NCBI GenBank assembly: GCA_964572745.1
Contig: CAZNFT010000038.1
Span: 1-17,950 of the forward strand
Source of the DNA: M50B103 sp041667565
GTDB taxonomy: Bacteria > Fidelibacterota > Fidelibacteria > Fidelibacterales > Fidelibacteraceae
Direction: 5' to 3'
Length of the DNA: 17,950 bases
A program made the translations under genes and the position numbers. This document shows positions 7,940-15,674 of the stretch, one piece after another. The notes beneath the pieces are model-generated. The model worked only from the letters and a program-made list of their open reading frames with translations. It was not told the origin of the DNA and did not search any database. Position 1 is the stretch's first letter. Every line of letters begins with the position of its first letter.

Positions 7940-8653
7940 TTAAATGCCCATTGGCACTTCCATTAAAAGGATACGAGCATTTTCTGTAGCTTTAACAAGA
8001 ATGCTGTCAATATCCCAAAGACCCATGCCATCTCTTTTGGATAGTTTTTCATTATTGACCTCGACTGTTCCGTCAAGGATAAAAGCATAGACGCCATTGC
8101 TATTTTTTTGAATCTTATATTTTTCTGAATGTCCTTTTGAAAAATCGCCTATGTGAAACCAAGCGTCCTGATATATCCAAACGCCTTGATCATCATTATT
8201 CGGTGACAGTATCTGGTAAAATTCATTCTTTTTTTGAATATCTCTTAGAGAGATCTGGTCGTATCTGGGCTCTACATCTCTTTTGTTGGGGAAGATCCAG
8301 ATCTGGAGAAATTTGACTTCTTTGTCTTTATTTTTATTGTATTCCGAGTGAGTTACACCGGTGCCGGCGCTCATTACCTGAACATCACCTTCTTTGATGA
8401 TGGCGATATTTCCCATGCTGTCTTTGTGCTCCAGGTCCCCTTCTAGCGGAATAGATACAATTTCCATATTGTCGTGGGGGTGAGTGCCAAATCCCATGCC
8501 TGCCTGGACGGTGTCGTCGTTGAGGACGCGCAGTAAACCAAAGCGGACTCTTTCGGGATCATAATATGAGGCAAAGCTGAATGTGTGGTAGGTGTTTAAC
8601 CAGCCGTGATCTGCATGACCTCTTGTATCGGCCCTGTGAATTACTTTGTTCAT
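7940..8653 (-). CDS. Pirin-family bicupin protein (YhhW/quercetin dioxygenase-like)
   Basis: A 237-residue cytoplasmic pirin of the YhhW subfamily. The N-terminal cupin carries the metal site: THPHDNME with H58 and H60, and GVTHSE with H102 and E104. These positions are nearly identical to those of E. coli YhhW. Opening motifs HGWLNTYHTFSFASY and RVLNDD are family hallmarks. The C-terminal cupin is more divergent. E. coli YhhW has quercetin 2,3-dioxygenase activity in vitro, but the physiological substrate is unknown, and other pirins act as redox-sensitive regulators. The gene lies downstream of the catalase gene and is separated from it by a terminator hairpin, so it probably has its own promoter. 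It has only a weak purine-rich ribosome site. Confidence 0.9.
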   Translation of the reverse strand: MNKVIHRADTRGHADHGWLNTYHTFSFASYYDPERVRFGLLRVLNDDTVQAGMGFGTHPHDNMEIVSIPLEGDLEHKDSMGNIAIIKEGDVQVMSAGTGVTHSEYNKNKDKEVKFLQIWIFPNKRDVEPRYDQISLRDIQKKNEFYQILSPNNDDQGVWIYQDAWFHIGDFSKGHSEKYKIQKNSNGVYAFILDGTVEVNNEKLSKRDGMGLWDIDSILVKATENARILLMEVPMGI

Positions 8654-8721
8654 TATTCTTCTCTTTCATCAAATTTATTTTCTTTTTTAGCTTTTGAGCT
8701 GCTTATTCATAATTAAAAATT

Positions 8722-8758
8722 AAGGCAGCATCAAATTTGAAATGCTTGATACTGCCTT
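8722..8758 (-). terminator. Terminator after the catalase gene
   Basis: A long hairpin: AAGGCAGCATCAA (8722-8734) pairs with TTGATACTGCCTT (8746-8758), with one C/A mismatch that is a G-U pair in - strand RNA and an 11-base loop. A T-rich tract follows on - (8711-8721). It lies 14 bases beyond the catalase stop. Confidence 0.75.
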
Positions 8759-8772
8759 TTGTTTCTAAGAGT

Positions 8773-10476
8773 TTATAACAACCATGGATCTTCTTCAGGT
8801 TTAATATAGCTTTTGGTATTGGTATCAATCTCTATTCCGGAGTCTATCGGTTTAGTGGGAGTGTTTAATTCCGGGTGCATATTATTGGCTTTGATCTGGT
8901 TTTCATGAGAATCTCTCTTGGGTAGTTTCAAGTCCACATCATCAATTGAAATATGCAATGCTTTTGCAATTCCTTTTCCATATTCAGGATCTGCCTGATA
9001 ACAATGGTAAATATGTCTATGCTTTATTTGAAGAGTTGAATCTCCCATGTTACGGGCGGTATTGTCAAACAATACCTGCTTCTGGTCTTTTGTCATAGCT
9101 CTAAAGAGAAGTCCTGTTTGTGTAAAGTAATCAGAATCGTCTTCTCTATAGTCATATCTACCCACATCTCCACCTTTTTCCAGTGGTAGATTGTCTTTGG
9201 GGTTATCTGTCCAGTTCCCATAACTATTGGGTTCATAATGTAATTCGCTTCCTAAATTCCCATCGACCCGCATTTGTCCATCACGATGGAAAGAATGAGG
9301 ATTTTTAACTCCTTTGGGTGAGTTGACAGGTATTTGATGGTGATTTACACCCAGACGGTACCTTTGCGCATCGCCATAAGAGAATAATCGTCCTTGTAAC
9401 ATACGGTCGGGTGAAAAACTAATTCCGGGAATGACGTTGGCAGGATTAAATGCAGCTTGTTCAATATCTGCAAAATAATTGTCAGGATTTCTATTCAGTT
9501 CAAATTCGCCTACCGGCATAAGCGGATAATCCTTTTTAAACCACATTTTAGTTAAATCAAAAGGATTGTTTTCCATGGCATCTGCTTGTTCTTCAGTCAT
9601 AATTTGCACATAAACTTTCCACTTTGGATAGATCTTTTTTTCAATGGCTTCATAAAGATCACGCTGATGAGATTCTCTATCCATTCCGACGACTTTTGCT
9701 GCTTCCTGATCCGTCAGATTTTTTATTCCTTGTTGTGATCTGAAGTGAAACTTGACCCAGACCCTTTCATTTTTATCATTAATAAAGCTGTATGCGTGAG
9801 AACTAAATCCATGCATATGTCTATAAGAAGACGGAATTCCTCTATCTCCCATAATAATAGTTACTTGTAAAAGTGCTTCGGGTAGAGATGTCCAAAAATC
9901 CCAGTTGGTATTTGGGCTTCTCATGTTAGTACGTGGATCTCTTTTAACTGCATGATTCAGATCAATGAACTTCATGGGATCTCTAAAGAAAAATACCGGA
10001 GTGTTATTACCTACCAAATCCCAATTACCTTCTTCGGTATAGAATTTTAATGCGAAGCCACGAATATCTCTTTCTGCATCTGCAGCTCCTCTTTCACCCG
10101 CAACTGTTGAGAAACGAGCTATCATTTCCGTTTTTTTGCCGATCTTTGAAAATATATCAGCTTTAGTGTATTTGGTAATATCATGCGTAACTGTAAATGT
10201 CCCAAATGCTCCGGAGCCTTTTGCATGCATTCTGCGCTCAGGTATAACTTCGCGATCGAAGTGTGCCATCTTTTCTAAGAACCATGTATCTTGCAGAGAA
10301 ACAGGGCCTCTTTTACCGGAGGTCATGGTATCTTGATTATCACTTACCGGAGCTCCTGCTGCGGTTTTTATTCCTGGATGTTTTCCCGTATTTTGGTTTC
10401 TACTGGGAATGGGGTCACGTAGATCATTTTTATCCACAGGATTTTTCTCGATGATTTTATCTTTTGTTTTATTCAT
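8773..10476 (-). CDS. katA: Monofunctional haem catalase
   Basis: A 567-residue catalase that converts hydrogen peroxide to water and oxygen. The core has the distal His84 in FDREVIPERRMHAKGSGAFG, the distal Asn157 in VGNNTPVF, and the proximal haem ligand Tyr367 in RLFSYGDAQRYR. The ARFSTVAGERG and RDIRGFALKFYTEEGNWD blocks are also typical. Length suggests a small-subunit (clade 3-like) catalase with a somewhat long N-terminus (~55 residues before the core) and a C-terminal immune-responsive-type tail (~500-567). The start is supported by GGAG 8 bases upstream. Two promoter candidates lie in the 284-base upstream region. The symbol katA is used in the generic sense. A catalase implies exposure to oxygen or peroxide. 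Confidence 0.96.
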   Translation of the reverse strand: MNKTKDKIIEKNPVDKNDLRDPIPSRNQNTGKHPGIKTAAGAPVSDNQDTMTSGKRGPVSLQDTWFLEKMAHFDREVIPERRMHAKGSGAFGTFTVTHDITKYTKADIFSKIGKKTEMIARFSTVAGERGAADAERDIRGFALKFYTEEGNWDLVGNNTPVFFFRDPMKFIDLNHAVKRDPRTNMRSPNTNWDFWTSLPEALLQVTIIMGDRGIPSSYRHMHGFSSHAYSFINDKNERVWVKFHFRSQQGIKNLTDQEAAKVVGMDRESHQRDLYEAIEKKIYPKWKVYVQIMTEEQADAMENNPFDLTKMWFKKDYPLMPVGEFELNRNPDNYFADIEQAAFNPANVIPGISFSPDRMLQGRLFSYGDAQRYRLGVNHHQIPVNSPKGVKNPHSFHRDGQMRVDGNLGSELHYEPNSYGNWTDNPKDNLPLEKGGDVGRYDYREDDSDYFTQTGLLFRAMTKDQKQVLFDNTARNMGDSTLQIKHRHIYHCYQADPEYGKGIAKALHISIDDVDLKLPKRDSHENQIKANNMHPELNTPTKPIDSGIEIDTNTKSYIKPEEDPWLL

Positions 10477-10520
10477 CTTTAATTCTCCTTTTAATTTGTG
10501 ATATTTATATTTTTTATTGC

Positions 10521-10552
10521 ATTATAATAGGCGTGCTTGCTATTACACTCAA
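10521..10552 (-). promoter_or_regulatory. Proximal promoter candidate for catalase
   Basis: On the - strand a perfect TATAAT (10521-10526) lies about 45 bases before the start codon. The best upstream box is TTGAGT (10547-10552), at a 20-base spacing that is long for sigma-70. It would give a leader of about 38 bases. Confidence 0.35.
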
Positions 10553-10610
10553 TTTTTAATTTAGGATATCCATTTCTCCCCACATTTTTATTTAATATTC
10601 AAACTCATAA

Positions 10611-10644
10611 AAAAGATACAAAATGAATTGAAGTTTTAAAACAA
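10611..10644 (-). promoter_or_regulatory. Distal shared promoter-like motif upstream of catalase (copy 1)
   Basis: On the - strand, TTG (10642-10644), 23 bases, then TATCTTTT (10611-10618). The whole 33-base stretch agrees with the copy before rtcB at about 29 of 33 positions, including TTGTTTTAAA at the left and TTTTGTATCTTT at the right. It lies ~135 bases before the catalase start. It could be a promoter resembling the TTTG/TAnnTTTG type of Bacteroidetes, or a shared operator. Confidence 0.4.
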
Positions 10645-10697
10645 TATTTTCTATGAGCAAACTGCAGGACCAGTAAGCCTTGAACTAATATAATTCT

Positions 10698-10747
10698 CCC
10701 CGCACTTATGCCTTCTTGCAATAAAAAAAAAGCTGCCTTAAATAAAG
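10698..10747 (-). repeat. Terminator-repeat family copy B with a lost 5' arm
   Basis: Over about 50 bases this closely resembles the element at 7861-7908. Both share the - strand stretch TTTATTTAAGGC(A/G)GC, a T-tract and the tag ATTGCAAGAA (10713-10722). The 5' stem arm is replaced by unrelated bases (GGACCCAC on -), so the hairpin cannot form. It lies just after the lysoplasmalogenase stop, where a working terminator would be expected. Confidence 0.6.
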
Positions 10748-10760
10748 TGGGTCCTCATAC

Positions 10761-11402
10761 TTAGTTTAAATAAAGTCCCGCAAGGGTAAAAGTATAAATA
10801 GCTATCCAATATGTCGATAGGATAAAGATATTCGAAAACCTAAAATCTTTTTTAAAAATTGTGTAGGCAATAATAGCGTCGGAAAGCAAGAAAAATAAAG
10901 ATGCCAGTCCGATGGAAATAAAGGTGAAGCTGGAATCAATAAAGACTAAGCTGATTGCTTGCCAACTCATGAGGACGATAACAGTGATGTAAAGAAAGAC
11001 CGGTATGGATAATTCTTTCAGATCTTTCTTGAGAAAATAAAAATATCCCCAACCAATAATGAGGAAAAAAACCAAAAGAAGGATATTCCAGTTAAAGCCA
11101 AATATGCTTGAAAAACTGAGAATGAAAAAGATCTGGGCAATAAAGAAAAAGACCATGCCTTCCATGAAATGCTTGTTGCTAATTAAAAAGACATCACCAA
11201 CTAAGGCAAATACTAATGCAATGAGCATTATTTTACTGTAATCACTGCCTTGATTTTGGAAAATGATTACAGCCATGATAATAATGAATATGGTCGTTAA
11301 GGGTTTAAAAATTGAATACATTTTAATGTTTTTTTTCAGAGTGAATAGAATGGCTAGAACTGCGCTGACTGCCGCAAACAAAGTTAAAAGTTCAATTTTC
11401 AT
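10761..11402 (-). CDS. YhhN-family membrane protein, lysoplasmalogenase-like
   Basis: A 213-residue protein that is almost wholly hydrophobic, with about eight predicted membrane helices. It matches the YhhN/TMEM86 family: FKPLTT at 32-37, ALVGDVFLI with D70, FLLSDAIIAY with D175, and the closing STYWIAIYTFTLAG. Characterised relatives (mammalian TMEM86B, Legionella and Leptospira homologues) hydrolyse the vinyl-ether bond of lysoplasmalogens. Plasmalogens are typical of anaerobes, but whether this organism makes them cannot be seen. Its ATG overlaps the rtcB stop by 4 bases (ATGA, 11399-11402), so it is probably translated after rtcB from the same mRNA. Confidence 0.85.
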   Translation of the reverse strand: MKIELLTLFAAVSAVLAILFTLKKNIKMYSIFKPLTTIFIIIMAVIIFQNQGSDYSKIMLIALVFALVGDVFLISNKHFMEGMVFFFIAQIFFILSFSSIFGFNWNILLLVFFLIIGWGYFYFLKKDLKELSIPVFLYITVIVLMSWQAISLVFIDSSFTFISIGLASLFFLLSDAIIAYTIFKKDFRFSNIFILSTYWIAIYTFTLAGLYLN

Positions 11403-12550
11403 CCTTTAATGCTCCCCAATGGTGTTAACTCAACAATTATATCAACAAGGTCTTTCTGATTTTCCATGACCACTGAAATGTCTTTGTATGCACTAGTGGC
11501 TTCATCCAGATCATAAGTCCCTCGTATGCTATGAATGATACCTTGCTCATCAAGAAATTTCTTTTCAGCTTTAAGATCCAATTCTCTTCTTGCCTGATTT
11601 CTTCCCATCTTGCGACCTGCACCATGGGAACAAGACATAAAAGACTCGGGATTTCCCTTACCCTTTACAATATAGCTTTTACTTCCCTGAGAGCCGGGGA
11701 TGATTCCTCTTTGATTTTTATGGGCAGATGTTGCGCCTTTTCTATGAACAATTACATTTTCACCAAAATGTCTTTCCCTTGCCGCGTAGTTGTGATGAAT
11801 ATCGATCATGTCATCGAAAGTAATATCAGGAAATTCTTCATGAAATACTGATTTGATAGCAGTTACCATGTCAAAACGATTTTGTTTAGCAAACTCAAGA
11901 GCAAAATTCATGGCTTCCATGTATTCTTTTCCTTCTGCAGTTTTCATGGGCAGAAAGGCAAGTTCTTTACTGCTTAACTCGGAGTACCACATGGAGCAAA
12001 GAGCAAGGGCTTTTTTGTGATATTCATTCGCTATCTTTAAACCAAAGTTACGGGAGCCGGAGTGTACCATGATCCAAATGTTTTCTTTGTCGCTCTTTTG
12101 TATTTCGATGAAATGATTGCCACCACCCAATGTACCAAGCTGTTTTCTGGCAGCATTTAGTTGAGCTTGGATAATTGGGATATCAGGTGCATTTTCAAAA
12201 CCACTCCACTTTCTGTTTTTTTTATGATGCTTAAAGCCAACCGGCACAAGTTCGCGTATATTTCCCATGATCTTTTTCAAAGTATCACGCTTTATTTCTT
12301 TTAGCGAGGTTTGGATGGCACAGATTCCACAGCCAATATCCACACCCACTGCATTGGGGATGATAACATCATTCGCCGCAATAACGCCACCAATGGGCAT
12401 ACCATAACCCTGATGTGCATCCGGCATAATTGCGACATGTTTAAATAGGAAGGGAAGATTTGCTAAATTCTTGGCTTGCTGAAGCGCTCCTTCTTCTATA
12501 TCATCCAGCCACATTTTTATGGGGATCTTTTCTGTGTCTATGACTTTCAT
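11399..12550 (-). CDS. rtcB: RtcB-family RNA-splicing ligase
   Basis: A 383-residue GTP- and manganese-dependent ligase that joins RNA 2',3'-cyclic phosphate or 3'-phosphate ends to 5'-OH ends. The metal and catalytic residues are present: VDIGCG (D71, C74), GGGNHF (H146), MVHSGSR (H163), IHHNYA (H252/H253) and SHGAGR (H309, the expected guanylylation site). MPDAHQGYGMPIGG (42-55) is also diagnostic. It is slightly shorter than E. coli RtcB (408), as in a common bacterial subtype. No archease, RtcA or toxin gene is adjacent, so tRNA or rRNA repair after damage is the likely role. GAGG lies 5 bases before the ATG. The gene is divergent from the MlrC-like gene. Confidence 0.95.
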   Translation of the reverse strand: MKVIDTEKIPIKMWLDDIEEGALQQAKNLANLPFLFKHVAIMPDAHQGYGMPIGGVIAANDVIIPNAVGVDIGCGICAIQTSLKEIKRDTLKKIMGNIRELVPVGFKHHKKNRKWSGFENAPDIPIIQAQLNAARKQLGTLGGGNHFIEIQKSDKENIWIMVHSGSRNFGLKIANEYHKKALALCSMWYSELSSKELAFLPMKTAEGKEYMEAMNFALEFAKQNRFDMVTAIKSVFHEEFPDITFDDMIDIHHNYAARERHFGENVIVHRKGATSAHKNQRGIIPGSQGSKSYIVKGKGNPESFMSCSHGAGRKMGRNQARRELDLKAEKKFLDEQGIIHSIRGTYDLDEATSAYKDISVVMENQKDLVDIIVELTPLGSIKG

Positions 12551-12583
12551 TTTTCCTCATTCTTATTTAGTCGTATGTTTTGA

Positions 12584-12617
12584 TAAAGATACAAAAAGAA
12601 GTGAATGTTTAAAACAA
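12584..12617 (-). promoter_or_regulatory. Shared promoter-like motif upstream of rtcB (copy 2)
   Basis: On the - strand, TTG (12615-12617), exactly 23 bases, then TATCTTTA (12584-12591), about 34 bases before the rtcB ATG. This is a natural promoter position, giving a leader of ~27 bases. The motif is very similar to the one upstream of catalase. Confidence 0.45.
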
Positions 12618-12717
12618 GAATTTACTGCAAGAAAAGTCGCGTGTAAATACTGCTATGAATTTATCAGATCATTTTTTAAGTTTAGATATGAAACTAATCT
12701 AACACAGGGGTAAGTTT

Positions 12718-14274
12718 ATGAAGAAAGATCTAAAATTACTTTTCATGCTTTGCATCGTTTCGCTTTTCTTGCTAAGCTGTAGCGCTAAAGAAGATGCAAT
12801 TGAATTTAAAGAGAAAAAGACTATTCTCTATGCCGAGTTCATGCAGGAGGTCAATTCTTTTAATCCGCTCATTACAAGTGAACGTGATTTCATGGCTGAT
12901 CACCTATTTTTTGGCTCTGATGCAGCTCTTTCAGGAAAAGAGGAAGGAAAACAATTGGCAGGTTTTCTTGCTGCTGTTGATGAGCTGGGAAATGGAATGA
13001 TAAACAGCATTCCTCTTTTACATGCTAAATCAATGTCGGGCGGACCGGTCGATAGCGTATTTTATCAGTTTATTAAAACAGAACTACTTCAGGGAGTAAG
13101 ATCGCATCCCGAAGCTGATGGTTTTTATTTTTCTATGCATGGTGCCATGGGAGTCCAAGGTATGTTCGATCCGGAGGGTGATCTCTTGACTGAGATCAGA
13201 AGGATCGCTGGACCGGATTTTGTCATTGCAGTTAGTTTTGATCTACACGCAAATAACACAATCAAACGGACGAATGCAGCTGATATTATTGTCGGATACA
13301 AAACTAATCCACACCGTGATCATTTCAAAACCGGGTATAGAACGACTAAGTTGTTACTACGGACTCTAGCCGGCGAGATCGAGCCGGTCATGGTTGTTAA
13401 TAAAATGCCCTTGCTTAAAGGAGGCGGAATGAACATAGATCTCATACCTCCTTTCAGAAAGATCTTTAAAACCATGAAAAAGATAGAAAAAGAGGAAAAT
13501 GTTCTCTCTGTATCTTTTTTCCCGGTACATATTTGGATAGACGATCCTGAGCTGGGTTACACAACTATAGCTATCACCGATAAGGATGCTAAACTTGCCC
13601 AAGAAAAAGCTGATCAGATAGCAGATATGGCTTGGGAAGCACGATTGGTAGCACAACCTTTGGGTGAAAGTCCGGAAAATGCCATTGAGATCGCCCGTAA
13701 GAAGAAATTAGCCAGAAAATTGGGTACTGTTGTTTTTTGTGATGTATCAGATGCAGTTGGCACCGGTACTCCGGGTGAAAGTACCTGGATACTTGAAGCA
13801 CTGGTCAACAATGCGCCAGACCTTATTTCTTATCTTCCTCTCAGAGATGCAGAAGCTGCACAGATCGCTTGGAAATATGATATTGGGGAAGAGGTCTCGC
13901 TGATCCTAGGTGGCAAAATTGATACGGTGTATAATAAATCGATAAAATATACTGGAGAGATTTTTTTCAAAAAAGAAACTGCTCTGGGCAAAACATTGAT
14001 CATTAAACACGGGGGAATCCATCTGATATTATCAGAATTACCAATGTCAGCCCGCTATCCGAGTGAGTTTAAGGATCTGGGACTTTCACTTTTTAAACCG
14101 GATATTGTTGTGGTAAAAAATCTTTTCCCATTCCGATATCGCTTTCTTGCCTACAACAGGAAAACTGTGAATGTCATGACTCCCGGACTCAGTAATATTA
14201 ATCCAGCCGACCTGAACTATCAATATATTCCCAGGCCTATCTATCCGCTTGATGAATTAGATTCATGGAAATAG
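12718..14274 (+). CDS. M81-family (MlrC/microcystinase-like) lipoprotein
   Basis: A 518-residue protein with lipobox LLSC (Cys21), so predicted to be anchored outside the cytoplasm. Residues ~34-310 match the M81 metallopeptidase domain: FMQEVNSFNP (41-50), SMHGAM (H141), FDLHANN (D175, H177) and TNPHRD (H199). The C-terminal MlrC_C domain (~338-510) includes CDVSDAVGTGTPGEST. M81 proteins include microcystinase but occur widely where no microcystin exists, and their usual substrates are unknown. The family's usual HETNTF is QEVNSF, so the metal-ligand Glu is kept while the preceding His is Gln. AGGGG lies 7 bases before the ATG. It is the only + strand gene in the right half. A 12-bp hairpin terminator follows. 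Confidence 0.88.
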   Translation: MKKDLKLLFMLCIVSLFLLSCSAKEDAIEFKEKKTILYAEFMQEVNSFNPLITSERDFMADHLFFGSDAALSGKEEGKQLAGFLAAVDELGNGMINSIPLLHAKSMSGGPVDSVFYQFIKTELLQGVRSHPEADGFYFSMHGAMGVQGMFDPEGDLLTEIRRIAGPDFVIAVSFDLHANNTIKRTNAADIIVGYKTNPHRDHFKTGYRTTKLLLRTLAGEIEPVMVVNKMPLLKGGGMNIDLIPPFRKIFKTMKKIEKEENVLSVSFFPVHIWIDDPELGYTTIAITDKDAKLAQEKADQIADMAWEARLVAQPLGESPENAIEIARKKKLARKLGTVVFCDVSDAVGTGTPGESTWILEALVNNAPDLISYLPLRDAEAAQIAWKYDIGEEVSLILGGKIDTVYNKSIKYTGEIFFKKETALGKTLIIKHGGIHLILSELPMSARYPSEFKDLGLSLFKPDIVVVKNLFPFRYRFLAYNRKTVNVMTPGLSNINPADLNYQYIPRPIYPLDELDSWK

Positions 14275-14331
14275 CTGGATCTAATCTAGGAACTTGATAA
14301 TTCTTAGCTAAAAGTTAACTCTTGCAATAAT

Positions 14332-14360
14332 AAAAGCCGTCTTGGTTTAAGACGGCTTTT
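14332..14360. terminator. Strong bidirectional terminator, repeat-family copy C
   Basis: A perfect 12-bp stem AAAAGCCGTCTT (14332-14343) / AAGACGGCTTTT (14349-14360) with loop GGTTT. It lies between two convergent genes and can serve both. On the - strand the tag ATTGCAAGAG (14319-14328) follows, as in the other family copies. Confidence 0.9.
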
Positions 14361-14385
14361 ATTTAAGTGTATTTACTGATCTTAA

Positions 14386-15177
14386 TTAACCGTACAAGCC
14401 GTCAAATTTATTGATGATCTCAATGAATTCATTGGGTAATCTTTTGACTACAAAATCAAGTATTTCGCGGGGGATATCTTTGTAATAAGCCGAAGCAATT
14501 CCACCTGCAATGCAGGCAATGGTATCGCTATCGCCACCAATGGATATAGCAAGTCTTATGGCGCTTTCAAAATCTGAACTTTCAAGAAAAGCTACAATGG
14601 CTTGGGGGACGGAGCCCTGACAAGTCACATCAAACTCATAAGTGGCCCTGATTTCGTCGAGAGTAAAGTTTAGATCGTAGTTGAATTGTGAGGTGATATA
14701 GTCTTTAATCTCTTCTTTTGTTTTGCCTTTTCTTGCAAGAAATATAGCTGTCGCCGTCGCTTGAGCTCCTTTTATGCCTTCGGGGTGATCATGAGTTACT
14801 TCTGCTGATCTTTTAGCTATTGCTAAAACTTTTTTTATATCATTAAAGGCAAAGCCAACTGCGCTGACTCTCATGGCAGACCCATTGCCATAACTTCCGT
14901 AGGGTTTTAAGCTATCTGACAAAAGCCAATGTCTGAAATTACCACCATAACCCCGGTCGAAATATTTTCTGCCATAATCCCGGATGGTCTTTGCAAAGTC
15001 CTTATTATTCATAATGCTATCAGCTACAGCAATGGTTAATACGCTATCGTCTGTAAAATCACATTTGGGATTGAAGAGGTCAAAATCTGTGCTTTTAATA
15101 TTATTCCACTCAAAAACAGAGCCCAAAGTATCTCCTATTACAGCACCGATTATTGTATGAGATTTGGAATTTATCAT
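14386..15177 (-). CDS. ADP-ribosylglycohydrolase family protein (DraG-like)
   Basis: A 263-residue protein of the ADP-ribosylglycohydrolase fold, which removes ADP-ribose from modified proteins, nucleic acids or small molecules using two Mg or Mn ions. Metal-binding motifs are intact: IIGAVIGDTLGS at the N-terminus, FTDDS (T42, D43, D44), SYGNGSAMRV (95-104), and GGDSDTIACIAGGIA with D216, D218 and T219. The whole family length is present. No ADP-ribosyltransferase (DraT, DarT or other) is in the window, so the partner or target is unknown. The start follows a purine-rich GAGGAGAAAG stretch. A promoter-like motif shared with katA and rtcB lies ~115 bases upstream. Confidence 0.92.
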   Translation of the reverse strand: MINSKSHTIIGAVIGDTLGSVFEWNNIKSTDFDLFNPKCDFTDDSVLTIAVADSIMNNKDFAKTIRDYGRKYFDRGYGGNFRHWLLSDSLKPYGSYGNGSAMRVSAVGFAFNDIKKVLAIAKRSAEVTHDHPEGIKGAQATATAIFLARKGKTKEEIKDYITSQFNYDLNFTLDEIRATYEFDVTCQGSVPQAIVAFLESSDFESAIRLAISIGGDSDTIACIAGGIASAYYKDIPREILDFVVKRLPNEFIEIINKFDGLYG

Positions 15178-15292
15178 ATTTCTTTCTCCTCGTATTATGC
15201 CCTAAAATAGTAAATTATTTATTTTAACGGGTTTTTATTACACAGAATCTGATGCAATAAATTTCATTTTTCACATTTATTACCAATTTTCA

Positions 15293-15326
15293 TAAATATA
15301 CAAAATTAATTTATTATTCGAAACTA
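15293..15326 (-). promoter_or_regulatory. Shared promoter-like motif upstream of the ADP-ribosylglycohydrolase (copy 3)
   Basis: On the - strand, TAG (15324-15326), exactly 23 bases, then TATATTTA (15293-15300), preceded by TTTTG as in the other copies. The middle is less similar, and the left box is TAG rather than TTG, so this is the weakest of the three. Confidence 0.25.
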
Positions 15327-15384
15327 TAACTTCTTACAATGAAAGCAAGATGAGTGAGCTATAAGCTCATAAACATGGATTAAG

Positions 15385-15425
15385 CTAGCAATATAACAAA
15401 GCCGTCTCCTTGTGAGACAGCTTTG
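15385..15425 (-). terminator. Hairpin of the terminator-repeat family, copy D
   Basis: A 12-bp stem CAAAGCCGTCTC (15397-15408) / GAGACAGCTTTG (15414-15425) with one C/A mismatch (G-U in - strand RNA) and loop CTTGT. The tag after the stem on - is ATTGCTAG. The T-tract is weak. It lies ~250 bases beyond the end of the baeRF-like gene and may end its transcription before the ADP-ribosylglycohydrolase promoter. Confidence 0.55.
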
Positions 15426-15674
15426 TGTATTTAGGTAAAATTTTATGTGTGAGTAGTTTATGCAAAGGTTTCTTTTAGTTTACAAGGATCAGCTCTGGTT
15501 TTGATCAGGATTTATAGCTTTCATTGTTCCTTATATTTTTGTAAGCCTTTCAGTTAAAAATAGGGTTTTATTGGAAAGTGAATAATAACACTATGAATAT
15601 AAACACTCGTTATTTCTTGTGTTATGTATTATTTAAACATTAACTAATTATACACTTTGTTTATAGCCAGTGAT

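Larger units (their letters stand above)
15178..15674. other. 497-base AT-rich intergenic region
   Basis: I see no gene here. It holds the upstream region of the ADP-ribosylglycohydrolase gene with a promoter-like motif (15293-15326), a short dyad TGAGCT-ATA-AGCTCA (15355-15369), a terminator-family hairpin (15397-15425), and then about 250 AT-rich bases before the end of the baeRF-like gene in which nothing further can be supported. Confidence 0.6.

Noticed and set aside
10508..10530. A PerR box before the catalase gene
   Set aside because: The - strand TTATAATGCAATAAA matches only the left half of TTATAATNATTATAA. The right half matches at 2 of 7 positions.
14386..15177. DarTG-like toxin-antitoxin pair
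   Set aside because: The protein is of the ADP-ribosylglycohydrolase (DraG-like) fold, not a macrodomain, and no ADP-ribosyltransferase toxin is adjacent.
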